Shown here one piece after another: positions 1 through 6,877 of a stretch of DNA of 13,383 nucleotides. This DNA comes from Nocardioides sp. (GTDB lineage Bacteria > Actinomycetota > Actinomycetes > Propionibacteriales > Nocardioidaceae). Both the position numbers and the translations under genes were made by a program. The stretch spans positions 1 to 13,383 of the forward strand of contig JASLDK010000338.1 of the NCBI GenBank assembly GCA_030145945.1, read 5' to 3'. The stretch's first letter is position 1. The number at the start of each line of letters is the position of its first letter. Under the pieces are notes generated by a model that worked only from the letters and a program-made list of their open reading frames with translations, had not been told where the DNA came from and ran no database searches.

Positions 1-124
1 CCTGAGCAGTGGTCAACTCCGTCGACAGCCGGGCGACCTGCGCCTCGGCGTCGGCCAACCGGTGGACGAGCGCATCGCGCTCCTGCACGAGCGCATCGGT
101 TGACTCAGGTGCTGAATGGGTCAT
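1..124 (-). CDS. Partial coiled-coil protein, coupled to the large scaffold-like gene (runs off left edge)
   Basis: Only the first 41 codons are present; the gene continues beyond position 1. The ATG at 124-122 shares one base with the TGA of the upstream 1132-residue gene (TGATG), so translation is probably coupled. The visible peptide is a short polar N-terminus (MTHSAPESTDALVQERD) followed by heptad-like sequence rich in Ala, Leu, Glu, Gln and Arg, as in a coiled coil. No signal peptide or membrane segment is seen in this part. The neighbouring gene also encodes a long coiled coil, so the two products may interact, but that is inference. I do not recognise the family from so short a fragment. 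Confidence 0.6.
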   Translation of the reverse strand, partial: MTHSAPESTDALVQERDALVHRLADAEAQVARLSTELTTAQ

Positions 125-3100
125 CACAGCTCCGGTCGCCACTGGCGCAACGCCTCGAGGAACAGGTGGGCGTCGACCATCCGCGCGTCGATGACCACCG
201 GCGACATGCTGCGACGCAGGATCAGGATGCGCCACGCCTTGCTGCCCGGCGTACCGGTCTGCTCGATCTTGGTGTTGGGGCTGGTCAGGTCGAACGAGCT
301 GTTGGTGTCGCCGACCGTGACCTTGAGAACGCCGACCTCGTCGATGTTGACGCTGCGTGAGGAGTTGCTCGTCTTGAGGGCGTAGAGGAGCAGGACGGCG
401 GCGATCACGCTCAGCGTCGCACTGAAGGTGATGTCCTGGTCGAGAGTGCCCTTGAAGGCCCGCATGGCGACGACTGCCGCCAGGCCGAGTGCGACCAGGA
501 TCGCCAACGGCGCCAGGCTGTCGGTGCCGCGCTTGGTGTGGAACGGGACGTGCTTGACGTTCGACGTGGGCACAGCGGCAGAGGCCCGGGTCGGTTCCGT
601 GGCGGCCGGCTCGGCGATGGCGTCGGCGGTCGGCTCGACGACGGGTGCGGCCTCGGGCTCTGCGACGGGCTCGACGGCGGGCTCGACGGCGGGCTCGACG
701 GCGGGCTCGACGGCGGGTGCGGCCTCGGCCTCGGACTCGGAGAGGGGTGCGGGTTCGGGTTCGACGCGGGGTGCGGCTTCGGCCTCGACGGCGGGTGCGG
801 CCTCGGGTCCGGGTTCGACGACGGCCTGGTCGGGTATCTCCGCTGAGAGCTCCGCGGAGGTCTCAGCGACGACCGGTTCGAGAAGCAGGTCCGCATCCAC
901 CGGATCGACGATGCCCGCGTCCTCAGGGGCGCCGACCTCGCCGAGCGGGACCTCGACCGGTTCGGTGGACGACGCGTGCCACTGTTCGAGCAGCGACGGG
1001 GTGCGTTCGGCGTGACGTCCGAGTACACCCGCGACGGCGGGTGCCCCTGTCTCGATCTCGACGTCGGAGGTCGGCTCGACCGTGGCGGAGCCGGCGCCGG
1101 CGAGCCGAGCTCGGATGGCCGCCATCTGGGCGGCCAGGTCCGCGCCGTCCGGGAGGTCGCTCGCGGCAGCGACGGCACTCGACTCGGCCGGTGCGTCCGC
1201 ATCAGCCGCACCGACGGATTCGTCGAGTTCGCCGGCGGGCGGTGCGTCGTCGGCGACCGATTCGTGGCCAGATGTCCTCGCGTCCGTCGAGTCGACGGGC
1301 GGCTGTTCCGACGTCAAGGAATCCGTGGGAGCCACTCGGGCAGCCGCTGTTGCAGGGGCCGACTGGTCGGTTCTGTCGATCTCTGCCTCGGCGTCTGCAT
1401 CTGCCGCGGCCGCGATATCTGCCGCAGCCGCGATTTCCGCGGCGGTGGACAGGCCCGAGGCCGACGAGGGCACGGCAGAGATCGGGACGACGTCGAGCGG
1501 ATCCGGTGCGGGCTCGGCCACGAACGGGCTCTCGATGTGAGCCTGCATGCGAGCGACCTGGGCGGCGAGCTCAGCGGCATCGGCGAGGGCACGCTCGCGC
1601 TCGTGGGCGAGTTCGGCGGCCCGGGTCTCGGCCTCGGCGCGGGCACGCGCCTGCTCGGCGGCGACCTTCTCCGCGTCGGCGCGGGCGCGGGCATGCGCCA
1701 AGGCGCGTTCCTCGGCCCGGATGAGGTCGGACTGGAGTCCTTCCACGGCGGCGACTCGCGCGGCGGCCTGCTCCTCGGCGCGGGTGGCGGCCTGCTCCGC
1801 GCGGCGCTCGGCCGCTTCCGCAGTCTCCAGGGCGAGGCGAGCAAGCTCGGCCTGCTCAAGAGCAGCGTGCTCGGCCGCAGTGCGGGCTGCGTGGGCATCT
1901 TCGGCCAGGCGAGCGTGTTCGGTGGCTGCCTGTTCGGCGGCTTCGGCGAGCACACGAGCACGAGCCTCGGCCGCCTCGCGAGCAGCATGCGCCTCCGCGG
2001 CCAGTTCGGCCTGCTCGATGGCGTGCCGCTCGGCCTCCTCGCGTCGGGTCGACGCGTCGTTGGCGAGACGGTCAGCCTCCGCCCGTGCCGCGAGTCTGAG
2101 CCGTGCTGCCTCTGCCGCGGCGAGCCGTTCGGCGGCCTGTTCGGCTGCGGCCAGTTCGGCGTCGCGGCGCAAGCGGGCGGCGAGCGCAGCCACGACCTCC
2201 GCGTTGTCCGGCTCGGTCGGTGCGGCGTCGGGCTCGTCAGCGGCCGTCGGCGCCACCAGTTCGGCCTCGATCTCGGCGCGGGCGTGGGCCAGCACCTCCT
2301 CCGGACGACGGGGTACGTCGGATGCGCCGTCGATGCTGGGGATCGGCTCGTCCAGCAACGGAGGCTCGACGTGGTCCTGGGTCGGGCGCGCCGACGGTCG
2401 CGCCGAGGCTGCGGCGGCCTGCCGGCGGCGCAGTCGTGCAAGACCCTTCGGCGCCTCGACCGGCGTGGGCTCGGAGAAGCCCGCATCGACGGCGGCTGCG
2501 ATCACTCGCTGGTCGGCCTCGTCGTCACTGACCCGGGAGAGCACGTTTCTCGGCACCGTGGTCTCGACCGCGTCTGCGACCGTGGTCTCGACCGCGCCTT
2601 CGGGCGCGGCACCCTCCTCGGCGTCGTACGCCGTCTCGGCAGCGGTCTCAGCGCCCGTGGATGTCGAGAGGTCGTCCGGCGGGCCGGGTTCGGGGTGCAC
2701 CTCAACTGTCGCGTCGGGTGCCGCCTCCGCAGGCGTCGCTGGCCCCTGCTGATCGCTTCGCAGGTCGATGAACGCGCCCGTCTCCGACGCGTCGGTGCGC
2801 AGGTCGATGAACTCAACGGTCTCGATCGGCTCGTCGGCCCCCGCTTCGGGTCGTGCCACTCCACGCGCATCACCGAAGGGACGTTGGGTGGCGCGGGAGA
2901 TGACTGCTGACCAGTCGCTGGACTGCGCGTCCTCCGTCGTGTCAGGTGCGACACGAGTGGGTCCTGTGGCATCGACGGCGGAGTCGTGCTGCGACGGTTG
3001 CGCGAAGCGCTCTGTGGCGACTTCCGCCTCGGCATCATCGGTCGCGGGTCCGGTCTGGTCCGACCTCATGCGTTCGAGGCGATCGGTGAGGGTGCCGCGG

Positions 3101-3522
3101 AGGGTCGGATCGTCGGCCGCCGCGGTCGATCCGGCCTCGAACTCGTGGGCGCCGATGTCAGTCAGCGGTCGACCGAGTGACCTGTTGATCACGTTGGCCC
3201 AGTCGGCCGAGGTCGTCGGGGCGACCTCGGTGGGGCCGGGCGTCGCTCCGGTGCCCACGCGAGCAGCGATGTCGTCCGCGACTCCCGTGGTGGGACCGTC
3301 GTCCAGGCCGATCTCCCGGGTCGCCTCCGTCTCCGGTGCGACCGAGGTGTGGCTGCGTCTGAGCAGCTCCTGGATGTCGTCGGCGTCGAGCTCACCCACG
3401 TCGGGCACGTCCTCGTCGTTGCGGCGCCACAGCCGACCACGCCGCCCGCGACCACGTCCGAGGCGCGCGTCATCGACATCCGAGCCCTCGCGGCCCGGCT
3501 CGCCGTCGGTGACAGAGCTCAT
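124..3522 (-). CDS. Large membrane-anchored coiled-coil protein of unknown function
   Basis: The product is 1132 residues and I cannot name its family. In order it shows: an Arg/Gly-rich basic patch (22-34); a long acidic, low-complexity and probably disordered region (35-440) with repeated short motifs, DWANVINR (107) and DWSAVISR (203), each followed by an RP pair, and FIDLR twice (238 and 251); an Ala/Glu/Arg-rich coiled coil almost without proline (441-662); a second acidic linker; a Pro/Glu/Ala segment (881-980) with four tandem AVEP units (937-952); two hydrophobic helices (about 1003-1021 and 1031-1049); and a 75-residue C-terminal domain of alternating beta-like segments ending in a helix, which may be PH-like. 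There is no signal peptide, so both ends are probably cytoplasmic around a membrane hairpin. It starts 30 bp after mshD and overlaps the next gene by one base. A structural or scaffold role is inference. Confidence 0.85.
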   Translation of the reverse strand: MSSVTDGEPGREGSDVDDARLGRGRGRRGRLWRRNDEDVPDVGELDADDIQELLRRSHTSVAPETEATREIGLDDGPTTGVADDIAARVGTGATPGPTEVAPTTSADWANVINRSLGRPLTDIGAHEFEAGSTAAADDPTLRGTLTDRLERMRSDQTGPATDDAEAEVATERFAQPSQHDSAVDATGPTRVAPDTTEDAQSSDWSAVISRATQRPFGDARGVARPEAGADEPIETVEFIDLRTDASETGAFIDLRSDQQGPATPAEAAPDATVEVHPEPGPPDDLSTSTGAETAAETAYDAEEGAAPEGAVETTVADAVETTVPRNVLSRVSDDEADQRVIAAAVDAGFSEPTPVEAPKGLARLRRRQAAAASARPSARPTQDHVEPPLLDEPIPSIDGASDVPRRPEEVLAHARAEIEAELVAPTAADEPDAAPTEPDNAEVVAALAARLRRDAELAAAEQAAERLAAAEAARLRLAARAEADRLANDASTRREEAERHAIEQAELAAEAHAAREAAEARARVLAEAAEQAATEHARLAEDAHAARTAAEHAALEQAELARLALETAEAAERRAEQAATRAEEQAAARVAAVEGLQSDLIRAEERALAHARARADAEKVAAEQARARAEAETRAAELAHERERALADAAELAAQVARMQAHIESPFVAEPAPDPLDVVPISAVPSSASGLSTAAEIAAAADIAAAADADAEAEIDRTDQSAPATAAARVAPTDSLTSEQPPVDSTDARTSGHESVADDAPPAGELDESVGAADADAPAESSAVAAASDLPDGADLAAQMAAIRARLAGAGSATVEPTSDVEIETGAPAVAGVLGRHAERTPSLLEQWHASSTEPVEVPLGEVGAPEDAGIVDPVDADLLLEPVVAETSAELSAEIPDQAVVEPGPEAAPAVEAEAAPRVEPEPAPLSESEAEAAPAVEPAVEPAVEPAVEPVAEPEAAPVVEPTADAIAEPAATEPTRASAAVPTSNVKHVPFHTKRGTDSLAPLAILVALGLAAVVAMRAFKGTLDQDITFSATLSVIAAVLLLYALKTSNSSRSVNIDEVGVLKVTVGDTNSSFDLTSPNTKIEQTGTPGSKAWRILILRRSMSPVVIDARMVDAHLFLEALRQWRPEL
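667..714 (-). repeat. 12-bp tandem repeat, four perfect copies (codes AVEP x4)
   Basis: On the plus strand the unit gggctcgacggc occurs four times in a row without mismatch. It keeps the reading frame of the minus-strand gene and encodes four AVEP units (residues 937-952). Related degenerate units (VAEP, VVEP, IAEP) flank it on the protein level. In-frame 12-bp repeats like this can change copy number by replication slippage without breaking the gene. Confidence 0.9.
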
Positions 3523-3530
3523 GTCAGGTA

Positions 3531-3536
3531 AATCTA
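3531..3536 (-). promoter_or_regulatory. Putative -10 element of a leaderless promoter for the coiled-coil gene
   Basis: The minus strand reads TAGATT here, matching the TANNNT consensus, and ends 8 bases before the ATG at 3522. There is no Shine-Dalgarno sequence next to that ATG, so a transcript starting at or near the A of ATG is plausible. No convincing -35 is present. The 30-bp gap after mshD also permits readthrough from mshD, so this would be an internal promoter. Confidence 0.35.
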
Positions 3537-3552
3537 CCCATGCCTCTCGGGG

Positions 3553-4407
3553 TTACGGGCGAAGTTCCGTGCGCTGGTACTGAACATGGGTGTCTGCGGC
3601 GGCATGAGTGAACCCCAGCCGTTCGTAGAGCCGGCGTGCCGGTGTGTTGTCGGCCTCGACGTAGAGCAGCACCTCGGCCACGGCGCGCGCAGCGAGATGC
3701 CGGAGGCCGGCGACGGTCAGGACCCGCCCGAGTCCGCGCCCTTGCGCGGTGGGAGAGATGCCCACGACGTACACCTCGCCGGTGGCGGCATCGTGCTGCT
3801 TGGTCCAGTGGAAACCGAGCAGGCTGCCGTGCTCGTCGTACGCCAGCAACAGCCCGGCGGGGTCGAACCAGCTTTCGGCCATCCGCTCCGCCAGGCCATC
3901 CGCATCGAGCGCACCCTGCTCGGGATGGCCGGCGAAGGCTGCCGCGTTCACGGCGAGGACGGCGGCGGCGTCGCTGTCGTCGTACCCACGGATGGTGATG
4001 CCGGCGGGGGGTTCCACCGTCTCCAGCGGTACGCCGGTGGGCCGGCGCATCACCCACAGCTCTCGTGTCCGCTCGAACCCCCATCGGGCGGCGAGGGCGG
4101 CAGCGGCGGGGTGGTCGCCGTGGGACCAGGCAGTGAGGGGTCCGGGGTCGGCGAGTGCCATCGCGCCGAGGGAGGCGCCCCGGCCGTGGCCGCGTGCGGC
4201 GGGGGAGACGGCGAGGTCGAGCTCGGTGCCGCGCCGCAGAGCGAATCCGTCGGTGGCGACCCAGGCACTGATGCCGTCGAGTCCGTGGTTCTTCAGACGC
4301 AGGGTGACGGATTCGTCGACGGGATCGGTCCCGTCGGCCCGGCTGCTGGCGGCGCGGACCCGGGCGATGGCGTCGAGGGCTTCGGAGCCGGCGAGGAGGG
4401 ACGTCAC
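3553..4407 (-). CDS. mshD: Mycothiol synthase (two-domain GNAT acetyltransferase)
   Basis: MshD transfers acetyl from acetyl-CoA to the cysteine amine of Cys-GlcN-Ins, the last step of mycothiol synthesis in the cytoplasm. The 284-residue product has two GNAT halves. The N-terminal half keeps a degenerate acetyl-CoA loop (SPAARGHGRGASL, 68-80). The C-terminal half has the typical MshD sequence NAAAFAGHPEQG (154-165), LGFHWTKQH (197-205), the acetyl-CoA loop SPTAQGRGLGRVL (218-230) and LLYVEADNTPARRLYERLGF (247-266). Its length is close to the usual 300 or so. I chose the GTG at 4407: family N-termini begin about here, a TAGCGT -10 lies 7 bases upstream, and a longer reading frame to 4572 would cross the divergent gene's start. 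It diverges from the glutamate-synthase-like gene across 70 bp. Confidence 0.93.
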   Translation of the reverse strand: MTSLLAGSEALDAIARVRAASSRADGTDPVDESVTLRLKNHGLDGISAWVATDGFALRRGTELDLAVSPAARGHGRGASLGAMALADPGPLTAWSHGDHPAAAALAARWGFERTRELWVMRRPTGVPLETVEPPAGITIRGYDDSDAAAVLAVNAAAFAGHPEQGALDADGLAERMAESWFDPAGLLLAYDEHGSLLGFHWTKQHDAATGEVYVVGISPTAQGRGLGRVLTVAGLRHLAARAVAEVLLYVEADNTPARRLYERLGFTHAAADTHVQYQRTELRP

Positions 4408-4414
4408 GTCGGCG

Positions 4415-4420
4415 ACGCTA
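4415..4420 (-). promoter_or_regulatory. Putative -10 element of a leaderless mshD promoter
   Basis: The minus strand reads TAGCGT (TANNNT consensus), followed by seven bases and then the GTG at 4407. No Shine-Dalgarno sequence precedes that GTG. The -35 region is poor. The spacing supports the GTG as both transcription and translation start. Confidence 0.35.
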
Positions 4421-4441
4421 CTCGGGCAGGGCGAGGAGGCG

Positions 4442-4471
4442 TTTACATGCGACACGGCGACACGGTAGGAC
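4442..4471 (+). promoter_or_regulatory. Putative promoter of the glutamate-synthase-like gene, leaderless
   Basis: TTTACA (4442-4447), one base from TTGACA, and TAGGAC (4466-4471) are separated by 18 bases. Six bases then lead directly to the ATG at 4478. No Shine-Dalgarno sequence is seen. The element lies back to back with the mshD -10 inside the same 70-bp divergent region, so one bound factor could affect both genes. Confidence 0.4.
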
Positions 4472-4477
4472 TGCCTC

Positions 4478-6034
4478 ATGAAGCTCACCCACGCCGTCGG
4501 CGGGGCAGCCATGGCGCTCGGAGCCCTCGCCGCTCGTGACCTGGTCCAGAAGAGGCATGCGTTGCAGCGCAACTTCCCGGTGGTGGGGCATGCCCGCTAC
4601 CTGCTGGAGAGGATCGGCCCGGAGCTGAGGCAGTACATCGTCACCAGCAACGACGAGGAGCGGCCGTTCAGCCGCGACCAGCGGACCTGGATCTATGCCT
4701 CCAGCAAGGAGCAGAACAGCTATTTCGGGTTCGGCACCGACGTCGACGTCGAGCATGTGCAGGGCCACGCCTACATCAAGCAGCGCACCTTCGCCGACCA
4801 GCTGCCGAGCGACCAGGACAAGAACTGGACGCTGCCGGCGGCCAAGGTGCTGGGTGGTCCGCGCGGCCGCGCGAAGGCGTTCCGTCCCAACTCGGTCGTC
4901 AACGTGTCGGCGATGAGCTTCGGCTCCCTGTCGTCGCACGCGATCACGGCGATCAACAAGGGCGCCGCGGCCGCGGGGTGCCTGCACAACACGGGCGAGG
5001 GCGCGATCTCGCCCTACCACCGCAACGGTGCGGACCTGACCGTCCAGATCGGTACGGCGTACTTCGGGTGCCGCGACGAACAGGGGCGGTTCTCGCTTCC
5101 TCGTCTGCTGGAGATGATCGACTCGGCGCCGGTGAAGGCGCTGGAGATCAAGTTGAGCCAGGGCGCCAAACCCGGGCTGGGCGGTCTGCTTCCGGCGGCC
5201 AAGGTGACCGCTGAGATCGCTGAGATCCGGGGGATCCCCGAGGGCAAGGACTGCGCGTCTCCGTCGCGCCACACGGCCTTCCGTGACGTCGACTCGATGC
5301 TGGACTTCGTGGAGATGCTGGCCGCGGAGACCGGCTTGCCTGTCGGGATCAAGTCCGCCGTCGGCGCCATGGACTTCTGGGACGAGTTGGCTCGGCTGAT
5401 GGTTCCGCGTGATCGGGGCGTCGACTTCATCACCGTCGACGGAGGTGAGGGCGGGACGGGCGCTGCCCCGCTGATCTTCGCCGACTCGGTGGCCTTGCCC
5501 TACCGGATGGGCTTCTCCCGGGTCTACGGCACGTTCGCCGAACTGGGGCTGACCGACGACGTCGCCTTCATCGGCTCAGCGAAGCTCGGCCTGCCCGACA
5601 ACGCAACGGTTGCGTTCGCGCTCGGCGCGGACATGGTCAACGTCGCGCGAGAGGCGATGCTCTCGATCGGCTGCATCCAGGCTCAGAAGTGCCACACCGA
5701 CCACTGCCCGACAGGCATCGCCACCCAGAACCCGTGGCTGGTGCACGGCCTCGACCCGGTGTCGAAGGCGGAGCGGTGCGCGGTCTACCTGCGGACCCTG
5801 CGCAAGGAGCTGACTCGGGTCTCGGCTGCAGTCGGGGTGGTTCACCCAGCGCTGATCACCTGCGCCGACATCGACATCTTCAACGGTGACTATGACGCCC
5901 GCTCCCTGGCCTCCGTCTACGGGTACAAGGACGGTTGGGGCGAGCTCGGCCCGCGCCTGCAGGCAGAGATCACGCAGTTGATGCATCCCGCTCGACAGTT
6001 CGACGAGGGCGGCGCGAGCACCGAGAACCGCTGA
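4478..6034 (+). CDS. Stand-alone FMN/3Fe-4S glutamate-synthase-domain protein
   Basis: The 518-residue product matches the central/FMN (synthase) domain of glutamate synthase. Visible motifs are SAMSFGSLS (144-152), NTGEGA (171-176), KLSQGAKPGLGG (225-236), DGGEGGTGAAP (321-331), GADMVNVARE (383-392) and the 3Fe-4S cysteines C399, C405 and C410 with C-x5-C-x4-C spacing. It has neither the N-terminal glutamine amidotransferase domain nor the C-terminal GXGXG helix domain of GltB. Residues 5-20 are hydrophobic and Ala/Gly-rich, as in a membrane anchor. Proteins of this family are usually annotated as FMN-binding glutamate synthase family; their reaction is not settled, and the electron and ammonia donors are unknown. 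The ATG follows a likely leaderless promoter. It lies two genes from glnR, which hints at nitrogen metabolism. Its TGA abuts the opposing gene's stop. Confidence 0.93.
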   Translation: MKLTHAVGGAAMALGALAARDLVQKRHALQRNFPVVGHARYLLERIGPELRQYIVTSNDEERPFSRDQRTWIYASSKEQNSYFGFGTDVDVEHVQGHAYIKQRTFADQLPSDQDKNWTLPAAKVLGGPRGRAKAFRPNSVVNVSAMSFGSLSSHAITAINKGAAAAGCLHNTGEGAISPYHRNGADLTVQIGTAYFGCRDEQGRFSLPRLLEMIDSAPVKALEIKLSQGAKPGLGGLLPAAKVTAEIAEIRGIPEGKDCASPSRHTAFRDVDSMLDFVEMLAAETGLPVGIKSAVGAMDFWDELARLMVPRDRGVDFITVDGGEGGTGAAPLIFADSVALPYRMGFSRVYGTFAELGLTDDVAFIGSAKLGLPDNATVAFALGADMVNVAREAMLSIGCIQAQKCHTDHCPTGIATQNPWLVHGLDPVSKAERCAVYLRTLRKELTRVSAAVGVVHPALITCADIDIFNGDYDARSLASVYGYKDGWGELGPRLQAEITQLMHPARQFDEGGASTENR

Positions 6035-6841
6035 TCAGCCTGGCTGTCGAAGGTGGGGCTGCGTGCGCGTCCAGTCCTGGATCTCGGTCGCCAGCGTGCG
6101 TCCGACGAGGTCGTGCGCCTCGGGCGAGAAGTGGATGCCGTCGGGGATGGCTTCGTCGTGGTCGGGGAATTCGGCGTCGACGACAGCATTGGTCGGGAAC
6201 ACCCGGACGTCGGCGTCCCCGCGGGCCGCGACTGCTTCGGCCAGCAATCGGTTCAGCAGGGTGACCCTTCCCGGCATGCCGGGGAAGAGCCTGATGCCGT
6301 GGGTTCCGGGCTGGGGAGTCTCCATCAGGATCACCAGCGGACTCTGGATCTCGCGAATCCGGCCCGTCGCTCGCATGATGTCGGCGACGGCGTTGCGCAC
6401 GCGTCGTTCGGCGAGCCGTGTCGGCACCCGGGCGTCCACGAACGTCTGGGCTTTGACGAGTGCGCGCCACACCGGCCGCAGCAACATTTTTCGGTAGGCC
6501 GTCGAGACACGACGTGGCAGCCAGGTGAAGCTGTTCGCGTGCCGCTCGAGCCAGTTCGGCCAGATCAGGTGGATGGTCTCGTAGTGGCCGACCATGTAGA
6601 CGACCACGTCCGGCGAGAACCCGACGACATCGCGCTCCCATTCACGCACGACGCTGGAGGTGGGCATGCCTCCGACGGTGACCAGGCGGGTTTCGACGGG
6701 CTGTCCGGTCGAGAGCAGTTCACGCTCGATCACTCTCGGGAAACCGAGATGCGTGCGGGGGCCGCTCATCGGCCCGGTCCACCCGGCTGTCGAAGCGCCC
6801 CGGATGAAGATCCGGGTCGGGAGCCATCCGGTCTCGTTCAC
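6035..6841 (-). CDS. SGNH/GDSL-hydrolase-like protein with altered active-site blocks
   Basis: The 268-residue product has the layout of an SGNH hydrolase: a strand then RGAST with the candidate nucleophile Ser17 (in place of GDS), a Gly turn TVGG (55-58), DVVVYMVGHYE (block III; GHYE where GxND is usual) and DGIHFSPEAH (234-243; the DxxH pair Asp234/His237). Substrate cannot be deduced; relatives include esterases and acyl-modifying enzymes. No signal peptide is seen, so it is probably cytoplasmic. I chose the GTG at 6841 over the GTG at 6850 because a good promoter (-10 TAGTGT at 6849-6854) overlaps the latter and sits 7 bases before the former. The gene lies 34 bp after glnR on the same strand and converges with the glutamate-synthase-like gene with no intergenic base. 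Confidence 0.82.
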   Translation of the reverse strand: MNETGWLPTRIFIRGASTAGWTGPMSGPRTHLGFPRVIERELLSTGQPVETRLVTVGGMPTSSVVREWERDVVGFSPDVVVYMVGHYETIHLIWPNWLERHANSFTWLPRRVSTAYRKMLLRPVWRALVKAQTFVDARVPTRLAERRVRNAVADIMRATGRIREIQSPLVILMETPQPGTHGIRLFPGMPGRVTLLNRLLAEAVAARGDADVRVFPTNAVVDAEFPDHDEAIPDGIHFSPEAHDLVGRTLATEIQDWTRTQPHLRQPG

Positions 6842-6848
6842 GGCCTGC

Positions 6849-6877
6849 ACACTAGGGCATGCGCGGGTGCGTGTCTC
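6849..6877 (-). promoter_or_regulatory. Putative leaderless promoter of the SGNH-like gene
   Basis: On the minus strand GAGACA (6872-6877) and TAGTGT (6849-6854) are spaced by 17 bases, and 7 bases separate the -10 from the GTG at 6841. The -35 overlaps the glnR stop codon. Four of six -35 positions match TTGACA and the -10 fits TANNNT. This would allow expression separate from glnR. Confidence 0.45.

Noticed and set aside
976..2910. Long plus-strand open frame (644 codons) antisense to the coiled-coil gene, plus a 401-codon one at 1547-2752
   Set aside because: Both are products of GC-rich, Ala/Glu-coding DNA read on the other strand. Their translations are Gly/Arg- or Ser/Ala-rich with no domain, and the minus-strand frame has clear structure (coiled coil, membrane helices).
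4408..4477. Possible GlnR-binding site in the mshD/glutamate-synthase-like divergent region
   Set aside because: The GTTTACATGCGACAC stretch has only a loose likeness to the GlnR box and wrong internal spacing. It would need a binding test or a matrix scan before being called.
4418..5272. Minus-strand open frame of 284 codons opposite the glutamate-synthase-like gene
   Set aside because: It is a shadow of a gene with intact catalytic motifs; the translation is Arg/Leu-rich without recognisable domains.
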